Assembly: GCA_022767745.1 (NCBI GenBank)
Contig: JALENN010000006.1
Span: 248,001-312,000, forward strand
DNA: 64,000 bases
Direction: 5' to 3'
Source of the DNA: Alistipes sp.
Lineage (GTDB): Bacteria; Bacteroidota; Bacteroidia; Bacteroidales; Rikenellaceae
The notes under the pieces are model-generated. The model had not been told where the DNA came from. It did not search any database and saw only the letters and a list, made by a program, of their open reading frames with translations. A program made the position numbers and the translations under genes. This document shows, in pieces, positions 49,662 to 58,077 of the stretch. Each line of letters begins with the position of its first letter. Position 1 is the stretch's first letter.

Positions 49662-50831
49662 ATGAACCCAAGAATCGTTACCGCCATCCTCGCCGCCGTG
49701 ACGGCACTTCTCGCGGCCGCCCCGGCCACTGCCCAGACGACGACACCCATACCCTCACCCGCACAACTGCCCCGCACGATCGACTCGGGCACCTTCCCCG
49801 CGGGCCACATACAAGGCATAGCCGTCGACACGCAGCGCCGCTACATCTACTACTCCTACACCACGATGCTCGTCAAGGCCGACATGCAGGGCCGTGTCGT
49901 GGGAACGGTGACGGGACTGCTCGGGCACCTCGGCTGCCTCGACTTCAACGACGCCGACGGCCGCCTCTACGGCTCGCTCGAATATAAAAACGACGCCATC
50001 GGCCGCGGCATCCTCGCCATGCAGGGCAGCGACGGGACCGTCACCGACGGCTTCTACGTCGCCATCTTCGACGTCGACCGCATCACGCGCGAGGGTATGG
50101 ACGCCGAGCGCGACGGCATCATGACGGCCGTGTTCCTCGGCGACGTGCTCGACGACTACAAGGCCGAGATCGACACCGCCGACGGTCCCGTCGCCCACCG
50201 CTACGGCTGCAGCGGCATCGACGGCATCAGCTTCGGCCCGCGCTTCGGCCGCAACGGCGGCCGCCAGTACCTAACCGTGGCATACGGCATCTACGGCGAC
50301 ACGAACCGCACCGACAACGACTACCAGGTGCTGCTGCAGTACGACACGCGCGACTGGTCGAGGTACGAGCGTCCGCTGAGCCAGAGCGCCATGCACCGCA
50401 ACGGTCCCGCGCAGGCCGACGGCCGCTACTTCGTCTTCACGGGCAACACCACCTACGGCGTGCAGAACCTCGAATACGACGCTGCGTCGCGCTGCTGGTT
50501 CATGGCCGTGTACGCGGGCAAGAAAACGGGCTATCCGAACTATACGCTCTTTGCCGCCGACGGCGCGGCACGCCCCGTCAAACGCATACTTGAGGGCGTA
50601 CCCTATGCCCGCCGCGGCTATGTGGTGCCGCTGGCGCAGGCGGGGCTGCAGGACGGCGCCACGGGCATACGCGGCTGGCGCTTCGGCTACGGCGCAACGG
50701 GACTCTGCTCGCTCGGCGACGGATACTTCTACATATCGCACGACTACCGCAACGCCGACGGCCAGGGCAGCGTCATACGCCTCTACCGCCTGACGGGCGA
50801 CGCCGAGCAGCCGTTCAAGGCCGTCGAATAG
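49662..50831 (+). CDS. Secreted protein of unknown function
   Basis: 389 aa with signal peptide; GHIQGIAVDTQRRYIYYSYTTMLVKADMQGRVVGTVTGLLGHLGCLDFN. Confidence 0.75.
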   Translation: MNPRIVTAILAAVTALLAAAPATAQTTTPIPSPAQLPRTIDSGTFPAGHIQGIAVDTQRRYIYYSYTTMLVKADMQGRVVGTVTGLLGHLGCLDFNDADGRLYGSLEYKNDAIGRGILAMQGSDGTVTDGFYVAIFDVDRITREGMDAERDGIMTAVFLGDVLDDYKAEIDTADGPVAHRYGCSGIDGISFGPRFGRNGGRQYLTVAYGIYGDTNRTDNDYQVLLQYDTRDWSRYERPLSQSAMHRNGPAQADGRYFVFTGNTTYGVQNLEYDAASRCWFMAVYAGKKTGYPNYTLFAADGAARPVKRILEGVPYARRGYVVPLAQAGLQDGATGIRGWRFGYGATGLCSLGDGYFYISHDYRNADGQGSVIRLYRLTGDAEQPFKAVE

Positions 50832-50843
50832 CATTGTAACGAC

Positions 50844-51494
50844 ATGAGACGCATGATGATAATACGACGCACGCCCGTCCCGCGGCGTGACATGGATCGC
50901 GCGTCGGCCCTCGACGAGCTCGACTGGTACGAGGCCCTCGTGCGGCGCAAGGTGCGCACATGGGGCCGCTGGCTCGACACCGACCACCGCCGCATCCTCA
51001 CCGACAACTTCGACCGGCTGGCACCGCTGCGCGACACGCTGCAGTTCCGGCACGACAAGGAGGGCTACTACATCGGCCAGGTCGACGAGGAGGGGCTGCG
51101 CCACGGCTACGGCGTCTACACCTGCGACACGATAGCCCCCAAGCGGTGGGTCATGCAGGCCGGCATGTGGCACGAGGGACGCCCCTCGGGCGCGCACACC
51201 CTCTACGACGCCAGCGGCCCGCGCGGCCACCACTACCTCGCCTCGGTCTACTACACGGGCGAGCGGCGCCACGAACCGGGGCTGGTGCAGTTCACCATCT
51301 CCGACGACGGCTACAACGGCCGCCCGCGCCGCTACCGCCGCTACGAGCGTTTCTCGCTGGCGACGATGGCCGTCGGGCTGTCGATGATATTCCTGCTGTG
51401 CTTCGCGCTGACGCGCAAGGTTATGCTGTGCCTTGTCGTATGCGCCGTCATAGCCTTCCTCTACGTCGTGGGATTCTCGCGGCGGCAGATATAG
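50844..51494 (+). CDS. Membrane protein with MORN-like segments
   Basis: YYIGQVDEEGLRHGYGVYTCD...AGMWHEGRPSGAHTLYD; C-terminal hydrophobic segments. Confidence 0.65.
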   Translation: MRRMMIIRRTPVPRRDMDRASALDELDWYEALVRRKVRTWGRWLDTDHRRILTDNFDRLAPLRDTLQFRHDKEGYYIGQVDEEGLRHGYGVYTCDTIAPKRWVMQAGMWHEGRPSGAHTLYDASGPRGHHYLASVYYTGERRHEPGLVQFTISDDGYNGRPRRYRRYERFSLATMAVGLSMIFLLCFALTRKVMLCLVVCAVIAFLYVVGFSRRQI

Positions 51495-51514
51495 CCGCGC
51501 CCGCAACACATAAA

Positions 51515-51555
51515 ATCGGGGAGCCCGCAATCCGTAACGGACGGGGCTCCCCGAT
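51515..51555. terminator. Bidirectional hairpin terminator
   Basis: ATCGGGGAGCCC(51515-51526)/GGGCTCCCCGAT(51544-51555), inner TCCG/CGGA. Confidence 0.8.
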
Positions 51556-51579
51556 ATCGTTTACAAACGGGCCGCGCGC

Positions 51580-52659
51580 CTATCGCGCCAGCTCCCTGAC
51601 GATGTCGCACATCTGCGCGTACTGCTCCTCCATGCTGCGCAGCAGCTTGTACTGGGCGTGCGTACGCACGAGGTTGTGGTCGGCATATGCCGTCTTGTAG
51701 TACTTGTCGCCGTCGATGTAGTCCATAAGGAAGCGGAGCACCTGCTCGAAGGTGATGTAGCGCGCCGAGAAGGCCAGCCAGTCGAGCTCGCTCTGCGTCA
51801 TGGTGGCGCGCTGCTGCGAGAGGTAACCGTCGGCATAGGCGCGGAACATCTCGATGCTCAGCCCCACGTTGTCGAGATTGCGGTCATCCTCCGCACCCGT
51901 GTTGGCATACGAGCGGATGGCGTCGCCGAAGTCGTTGAGCGACGTCGAGCTCATCACCGTGTCGAGGTCGATGGCACAGAGCACCTTGCCCGTGGGTTTG
52001 TCGAAGAGGATGTTGCTTATCTTGGTGTCGTTGTGCGTGACGTGGGTGGGGATGGTGCCGTTCTCGACGAGCGACCAGAAGTCGAGCATCTCGCCGCGGC
52101 GCGACTCGATCCAGCCGATCTCCTCCTTGAGCGAGGCGACACGTCCCGCGGGGTCGGCCGCTACGGTCTCGTCCCACTGCTTGAAGCGCCAACGTATGTT
52201 GTGGAAGCCCTTGATGGTCTCGTTCAGCGGCTTGTCGAAGTCCGCCAGCAGGGCCTGGAAGCGGCCTATGCCCACGCCGCCCTGATATGCCAGCTCGGGC
52301 GAGTCGGCACGGTCGTAGCTCAGCGTGTCGGGAATGAAGAGGCACACGGCCCAGAAGTTGCCCTCGTCCTCGACATAGAGGCGTCCGTCACGCGCGGGGA
52401 TCACCGTCAGCGTCTCGCGCATGGGGTCGGCCACCTTGGCCTTGATGTGCGTGGTCACGGCCAGTATGTTGTCCATCATGCCCGGCACGTCGGGGAAGAC
52501 CTGGTGGTTCTTGCGCTGCAGGATGTAGTCGGGAGCGTCACCCTCGGTGCGGACGATGAAGGTGTCGTTGATAAAGCCCTCGCCCAGAGGTTTCACCGAG
52601 GCGATCGTACCCTCGAGCGTGAAACGCCCGGCAATAGATAAAAGTTTCTCGTTGGTCAT
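51580..52659 (-). CDS. Phosphotransferase-family kinase (APH/NahK-like sugar kinase)
   Basis: LGEGFINDTFIVRTEGDAPDYILQRKN; THVTHNDTKISNILFD; AIDLDTVMSS. Confidence 0.85.
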   Translation of the reverse strand: MTNEKLLSIAGRFTLEGTIASVKPLGEGFINDTFIVRTEGDAPDYILQRKNHQVFPDVPGMMDNILAVTTHIKAKVADPMRETLTVIPARDGRLYVEDEGNFWAVCLFIPDTLSYDRADSPELAYQGGVGIGRFQALLADFDKPLNETIKGFHNIRWRFKQWDETVAADPAGRVASLKEEIGWIESRRGEMLDFWSLVENGTIPTHVTHNDTKISNILFDKPTGKVLCAIDLDTVMSSTSLNDFGDAIRSYANTGAEDDRNLDNVGLSIEMFRAYADGYLSQQRATMTQSELDWLAFSARYITFEQVLRFLMDYIDGDKYYKTAYADHNLVRTHAQYKLLRSMEEQYAQMCDIVRELAR

Positions 52660-52717
52660 GGTTCTATTCGGTTATATATGTTTCGGGATGCAGGCCGCAG
52701 CGCACGCCGCGGCTATT

Positions 52718-53401
52718 TCATAACAGCACCACCTCGCCGAAGTACTCGGGGCGGTGGAAGTCGGGTTTGGGCGCCGTGATGGGGGCCCAGCTCAGGAAGT
52801 GGGGACGCTCGCACCTGTCGCCGCACTTGTAGAAGTTGGCGCGAAGGCTGCGCGGCGCACCGTGCAGGCCCAGCAGGTCGAACGGTATGACCTCGACGAG
52901 CCACCAGCGCTGTCCCGCACCGCACGAGTCGATCGTGGCGTGCGGCAGCGACGCGATGCGGCGCACGCGCGACAGACGCCCGGCGTCGAAGTGCTCGGCA
53001 TCGGTGCGCGAGCGGCGGTGTGCCGCAAGCAGGGTGCCGATGCAGTTGATCTCGAAGTTGTAGTAACCCTCGCCCGCGGGGTCGGCCACGAAGAACTCGA
53101 CGCAGCTGTCCTCCCACACGGGGCCGTTGTCCTCGGTGGTGACGGCGCGCACATGGTCCTCCTCGACCTCGAACATCACGGCCAGCGACGCATCGGAGTG
53201 CGCCACGCGCATCGACACCTTCGGGGCATATGAATACTCGGGCCAGTTGACGCACGCGACGGGATAGCTGTCCAACCAGTCGCGCATGACGGGTACGATC
53301 TCGGCATCGGTCATACGTTCGATGTTACGCATGAAACGCGCCTCGACAACAGTCGGAGAGGCAGTTATCGGAGCACCGGGTCGGGTCACAATCTCTTCCA
53401 T
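52718..53401 (-). CDS. Carbohydrate-binding family 9-like protein
   Basis: VNWPEYSYAPKVSMRVAHSDASLAVMFEVEEDHVRA...VWEDSCVEFFV...YYNFEINCIGTLLA. Confidence 0.85.
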   Translation of the reverse strand: MEEIVTRPGAPITASPTVVEARFMRNIERMTDAEIVPVMRDWLDSYPVACVNWPEYSYAPKVSMRVAHSDASLAVMFEVEEDHVRAVTTEDNGPVWEDSCVEFFVADPAGEGYYNFEINCIGTLLAAHRRSRTDAEHFDAGRLSRVRRIASLPHATIDSCGAGQRWWLVEVIPFDLLGLHGAPRSLRANFYKCGDRCERPHFLSWAPITAPKPDFHRPEYFGEVVLL

Positions 53402-53439
53402 TTTATATCCGTTTTCTATCCGTTATAAATCACACAATC

Positions 53440-53471
53440 CAAATTTAGTTATAAATCGACGGAAAAACAAC
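53440..53471 (-). promoter_or_regulatory. Promoter for CBM9-like gene
   Basis: Minus strand GTTG (53468-53471) N20 TAAATTTG (53440-53447). Confidence 0.7.
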
Positions 53472-53544
53472 TTTTAGCGAAAAAATCCCCAACCGACGGC
53501 CCGCAGCCGCCGCTCCGCTTCCGTCTTACGGCCGGCCGCGACGC

Positions 53545-54183
53545 CTACGCCGCCGCTCCGCCGCCGTTTTCCGCCGCACGCGCCCCGCATATGCGGCGCA
53601 CCGCGGCACGCACGACCCACATGGCCGCGGCTGCCGACAGCAATCCCGTCACCACGCCCAGCGCTATGTCCACGGGGAAGTGGTAGGCAAGGTAGATGCG
53701 CGAATAGCATATCGCCACCGTCACCGCCACGATCAGCACCGCGAACCACCGCCGCCGCACCGCCGGGATCGACGTCACGCACAGGGCCGTCATCGTGGCG
53801 GCGTGTGCCGAGACGGTGCCGTAGCGGCCGCCCTCGCGCACGGTGTGAATGAGCCCCTCTATCTCGGGGGTGTGCATGGGGCGCAACCGCGCGGGGAACG
53901 ACGGCCACAGGTCGGCCAGAAGCCCCGAATGCTTGAATATGCCCGCCACCATGTCCGCCAGCCCCAGGGCCGCGGCGGCCGTGATGACGAATACAAGCAG
54001 CGCGCGCCAGCCGCCGCGGCGCCACACGAGCCACAGCATGAGCAGGTAGAGCCATGCCCACGCCGCGGGAGTGGAGCAAAGCACCATGATGCAGTCCATC
54101 ACGGGGCCGCCGTCGAAGTTCAGCGCGAGGAAAAGCTCGTGATCGAAGGTGTACATACGCAGCGGATGTTGTCGCGGGCGCAC
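53545..54183 (-). CDS. PAP2-family phosphatase
   Basis: FSAHAATMTALC-type motif (YGTVSAHAATMTALCVTS) and SRIYLAYHFPVDIALGVVTG. Confidence 0.88.
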   Translation of the reverse strand: MRPRQHPLRMYTFDHELFLALNFDGGPVMDCIMVLCSTPAAWAWLYLLMLWLVWRRGGWRALLVFVITAAAALGLADMVAGIFKHSGLLADLWPSFPARLRPMHTPEIEGLIHTVREGGRYGTVSAHAATMTALCVTSIPAVRRRWFAVLIVAVTVAICYSRIYLAYHFPVDIALGVVTGLLSAAAAMWVVRAAVRRICGARAAENGGGAAA

Positions 54184-54225
54184 CGTGGCAGCACCTGCGG
54201 CACGGCCGCGGCGCCCTCAATTATC

Positions 54226-54257
54226 CAAAGGTAGCGAAAAAAGGCGTCACGGCCAAA
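54226..54257 (-). promoter_or_regulatory. Promoter for PAP2-family gene
   Basis: Minus strand TTTG (54254-54257) N20 TACCTTTG (54226-54233). Confidence 0.85.
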
Positions 54258-54412
54258 TTTTTCATTTCAGAAAATCGTCCTCACGCGCCGCCCCCGCACG
54301 GGTTATGGCCGCCGCCGCACAGGCTACGGGCATCCGTCCTGCGCCGCCATGACAACAAAGGCGGGCCGCCCCACACGGCGACCCGCCCTTCAGAAACTAA
54401 TGCCCTGCGGCG

Positions 54413-54988
54413 TCACTCCTCCGACACGGCATCCTTGACGGCCTTGAGTTTCACGGCCAGCCATATGCGGAATATGCCGTAGAAGATCATCGCCGTCGAG
54501 AAGAAGGCCACGACGAACACGCCACCGAAGATCGGCGAGCTGAAGATGAACACCAGCGAGAAGATGAAGCCGACGATGGCCAGCGCCAGCAGCCAGCCCC
54601 AGCCGCGCACGCCCACCGAACCGAGCTCCGATGTCCAGCCTATGGCCCACACCGAGCGCAGCATGATCCAGAATCCCACGAAGTATATCAGCACGGCCGT
54701 GGCGGCGGGAGCGGGGCTTGCGGCCAGCATCACACCCAGCAGCAGGTCGATGATACCGCCCGCGAGGGTCCAACCCCAGCCGCGCATGCGGCGGTTGCCC
54801 ACGGCGAAGACCACCTCGAACAGGCCGCTGACGAAGAAGGCCACGATGAAGAGCATGGTCAGCGCGCCGAGCGTGGCCAGCGGCGTGAAGAAACACCACA
54901 CTCCCAGAACGACGGCCAGCAGGCCGATTATGAGCGACGTCCACCAGTGGCGTACGGCGCCGCGCATCTCTTCTACCAAATCTTTCAT
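54413..54988 (-). CDS. HdeD/DUF308-family membrane protein
   Basis: Six hydrophobic segments; HWWTSLIIGLLAVVLGVWCFFTPLATLGALTMLFIVAFFVSGLFEVVFA. Confidence 0.88.
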   Translation of the reverse strand: MKDLVEEMRGAVRHWWTSLIIGLLAVVLGVWCFFTPLATLGALTMLFIVAFFVSGLFEVVFAVGNRRMRGWGWTLAGGIIDLLLGVMLAASPAPAATAVLIYFVGFWIMLRSVWAIGWTSELGSVGVRGWGWLLALAIVGFIFSLVFIFSSPIFGGVFVVAFFSTAMIFYGIFRIWLAVKLKAVKDAVSEE

Positions 54989-55185
54989 AACTGTCACTTT
55001 TTTAGGTTTCAATGTATCCGTTATCTACCCCTTCGAGCTGCAAATTGCATGCCCCGCGCCGCAGGCGGCCGCCCGCAACCCCGGCCGTGACGCATTGACA
55101 CCCGCACCCGACAAACGGTCACACCGCGCCGACAAAGCGTCAGATGACGGCCGACAAAAGGTCAGCCGCCCCCGCACGACGCAAA

Positions 55186-55215
55186 GCGGCGGCACCCCGT
55201 GGAAGGTGCCGCCGC
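55186..55215 (-). terminator. Putative terminator hairpin
   Basis: GCGGCGGCACC(55186-55196)/GGTGCCGCCGC(55205-55215), weak T tail on minus strand. Confidence 0.55.
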
Positions 55216-55238
55216 ATGCACAGAGCCCCTACGGGCGC

Positions 55239-56669
55239 TTACCACTTGTTGTATATCACCACGGGGCGCGAGCGGCGCACGCTCATCGACGGGAACCACA
55301 TGTCCTCCGCCGTAAGGCCGCACTCGCGGACCGCATCGACACAATACTCCAGACGGCCGAAGTCGGCGTCGACATTGTTGGTGCCGAACGTGAACTTGAT
55401 GCCCATCTCCTTGGCGCGGCGTATGATGTCGAAGCTCGGGATGCGGTAGCGGGCGTTGATCTCCAGCGCTATGCCGTAGCGGCGCAGCACCTCCAGCACG
55501 CGGTCGACACGTTCCCCGGTCCAGTACTTCGCGTAGTCGGCCTGCATATCCTCGGGCAGGTAGGTCGGGTTGGCGTAGATGTCGGCAGGCTCGTTGGTGA
55601 GGATTTTGACGGTCTGGTCGACCAGATGGTCCATGTACTGCTCCCTGGTTATGCCGTCGTAGTGCACCTCCTCGGGGCGGTAGATGCGCGAGAGGCGGCC
55701 GCGGTGGTCGACAATGGTCATGGCGTCGGTGAAGAGGTAGTCGAATACGCCCAGCGCCTCCTGCGAGAAGGTAGCGGTCCACTTGCGCCCCTCGCCCTGC
55801 ACGCCGCGCAGGAAGGGCATGTCCTTCACCTCGTCGAAGTAGTCATACACCTCGGCATCGTCGGCCAGCATGCGGCCCACGCCGCCCTCGCCCGCATTGG
55901 GGGCCACACCGTAGTTGATGCCGTAGTTCATCGACATGGCGTGCGCCATCTCCTTCGTCAGGCCGCCCTTCAGGTGGACGTGGTAGTCGATGACGGGGAA
56001 ATCCTGCTGCTGGAGGCGTATCACGCCGTCCGTGCGCTCGTCCACCACGGCCATCGTGTCGGCCTCGTTGCGCACCGTGTCGCGCAGGCGCACCACGCTC
56101 ATGTCGCGGAACGTCACGCTGCCCGCAATGCCGCGCAGCGCCAGCATGCCGTAGCCCAGACGGCGGTCGGCATACTCGTCGGTGCGGTAGGGCTCGTCGG
56201 GTTCGGTGTAGCACACCACCTCGGTGCCCGCTATCGATACCGTGATGTTGCGGCCGCGCACCGCCACCTCGAAGTCGAACCACTCGCCGTCCTCGGCCAG
56301 CGAGCGGTAGAGGTTGCGCACCGCCGCCAGCGAGCCGCTCTTGCGCGTGCCGTCGATGGCGCCGTTGCGGAACAGCACCTCGTATCCGCCCTTCGTCCCA
56401 TCGGTGTGGAACGCCAGCGCCGCCTCGCCGCCGGGCGAGGTGAAGGCCTGGCCCCGCAGCATGAAGTTGCCGTACTCGCCATCGGCCAGCCATGTCTCGC
56501 CCGCCGCGACGGTAATCTCGCTGCCGCGGCTCACGCCGCCCGACATGTTGCGGAAGCGGTCGAGCGGAATGGCCACATCGTACCGCACACACCCCACGGC
56601 AACCGCCGCGGCGGCCGCCATGACCAGAAGGCGCCGCGCGCCCCCGAGTCCAAAATCGTAGATCTTCAT
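55239..56669 (-). CDS. Lipoprotein: DUF1080-like domain fused to PHP/amidohydrolase-like domain
   Basis: N-term GGYEVLFRNGAIDGTRKSGSLAAV...GEWFDFEVAVRGRNITVSIAGTEVV; C-term DFPVIDYHVHLKGGLTKEMA...IALEINARYRIPSFDIIRRAKEMGIKFTFGTNNVD. Confidence 0.7.
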   Translation of the reverse strand: MKIYDFGLGGARRLLVMAAAAAVAVGCVRYDVAIPLDRFRNMSGGVSRGSEITVAAGETWLADGEYGNFMLRGQAFTSPGGEAALAFHTDGTKGGYEVLFRNGAIDGTRKSGSLAAVRNLYRSLAEDGEWFDFEVAVRGRNITVSIAGTEVVCYTEPDEPYRTDEYADRRLGYGMLALRGIAGSVTFRDMSVVRLRDTVRNEADTMAVVDERTDGVIRLQQQDFPVIDYHVHLKGGLTKEMAHAMSMNYGINYGVAPNAGEGGVGRMLADDAEVYDYFDEVKDMPFLRGVQGEGRKWTATFSQEALGVFDYLFTDAMTIVDHRGRLSRIYRPEEVHYDGITREQYMDHLVDQTVKILTNEPADIYANPTYLPEDMQADYAKYWTGERVDRVLEVLRRYGIALEINARYRIPSFDIIRRAKEMGIKFTFGTNNVDADFGRLEYCVDAVRECGLTAEDMWFPSMSVRRSRPVVIYNKW

Positions 56670-56707
56670 ATCCTTAGGTTTTTATTCTGTTTCGTTTTCC
56701 CGTGGCC

Positions 56708-58042
56708 TCAGCGGCGCAGCTCCACGATCAGCGGGCCGTCGCTCACAGTAAGGCGCACCTCGTCGACACGCTCCAGCCGCTGCAGCGGCTCCACACCCTC
56801 GACCGGATCGTAGACCGCAACGCGGCGCATGCGCCGCGGCAGCCGCACCGTCACCTCGTCGGCGCCCTCGACACGCTCGCCCCACACCACCAGCCACAGC
56901 GATCCGTCGCTCTTGGCCAGCAGCAGGTCGTGCACCGTGGCCGGCTGCGGCGCGATGTCGTAGCCGAGGCCCGGCAGGCGGCGCACGTCGCGGTCGTCGT
57001 GCAGGATCGTGGTCAGGTTGTGCAGGCAGTCGGCCGCCATACGTTTGGTAGTATAGTCCGGGCCGTAGAAGCCGAAGCGGCCGTCGCCGTCGTCGATGAA
57101 CTCATATATGAATGTCTTGGCCCACCCGCGCGCGAACTGCGCCAGGTAGACGTTCATGTAGTTGTGCGCCTGCACGCTCTCGGTGATAGCGCCGCCGCAG
57201 TCGCCCACACGCACGCCCGTCTCCGTAGTCACGCGCGGCAGCACGTCCAGCTCCTCCTGCGCATAACCCGCGAACCCATTGCGCCACGTGCGGCCGAAGT
57301 TGCCGTAGAGGCCGTCGGCATGGCACTCGGGCGATGGGTCGGCGGCGTTCCACACCTGGTTGTCGTGCGGCGCGCCCGGCCAGCTCGGGTGGTACATGTA
57401 GTTGTGGCAGTTGGCATAGTCGGCATAGCGCGTGCCGGCGGGCATGAGCGTCGCGGCGCCCTCGGGTATCTCGAGGAACTGCAGGCCGCAGTTGTCCGTC
57501 TGCGCGCCCATCTCGCTCGAACTGTAGACGGGATACCCCTTCAGGTCGGGGTCGGCCTTGACCGCCGCATAGAGGTCCCGCTGCATGCGCGCCACGGGCA
57601 GCCACGACAACTCGCGGCCCCCGGCCTCGCCCCCATACACCACGCCGCCGAAGTTGTTCGGCTCGTTGGGGCCCTCGACGGCCACCAGCGCCCCCGCCTC
57701 GTGCAGCTCGCGCGCAGCGCGCAACGTAGCCTCCACACAGCCGTCGCGGGCACCGCTGCCCGGGCCGAAGACGACGCCCACGCCCGCCTCGCGGTGGACG
57801 TGCAGCAGGCCCGACATATCGTAGTTGCCGTCGGCGGCGTCGCGCACGTTGCGCACGCCCGTATAGCGCAGCAGGGGCGCGATGCGCGTGGCATCGTCGC
57901 CGTGCTGTATGTGCAGGCACACGCCTATCGAGTTGAGAAAGTCCCACGCGCTGCGCGCACGGTCCTCGCCCTCGCGCGGGGCGGCATTTACCGCGACGGC
58001 AAGGGTGGCGGCCGCCAGCGCCATGATCGATCGTATCTTCAT
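56708..58042 (-). CDS. Secreted clan GH-A-like glycoside hydrolase
   Basis: Signal peptide; VAVEGPNEPNNFGG (acid/base-like NEP) and RVTTETGVR (nucleophile-like). Confidence 0.65.
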   Translation of the reverse strand: MKIRSIMALAAATLAVAVNAAPREGEDRARSAWDFLNSIGVCLHIQHGDDATRIAPLLRYTGVRNVRDAADGNYDMSGLLHVHREAGVGVVFGPGSGARDGCVEATLRAARELHEAGALVAVEGPNEPNNFGGVVYGGEAGGRELSWLPVARMQRDLYAAVKADPDLKGYPVYSSSEMGAQTDNCGLQFLEIPEGAATLMPAGTRYADYANCHNYMYHPSWPGAPHDNQVWNAADPSPECHADGLYGNFGRTWRNGFAGYAQEELDVLPRVTTETGVRVGDCGGAITESVQAHNYMNVYLAQFARGWAKTFIYEFIDDGDGRFGFYGPDYTTKRMAADCLHNLTTILHDDRDVRRLPGLGYDIAPQPATVHDLLLAKSDGSLWLVVWGERVEGADEVTVRLPRRMRRVAVYDPVEGVEPLQRLERVDEVRLTVSDGPLIVELRR

Positions 58043-58077
58043 TGCATTACAAGTTTACGTATGACAATCCGCCGCGC

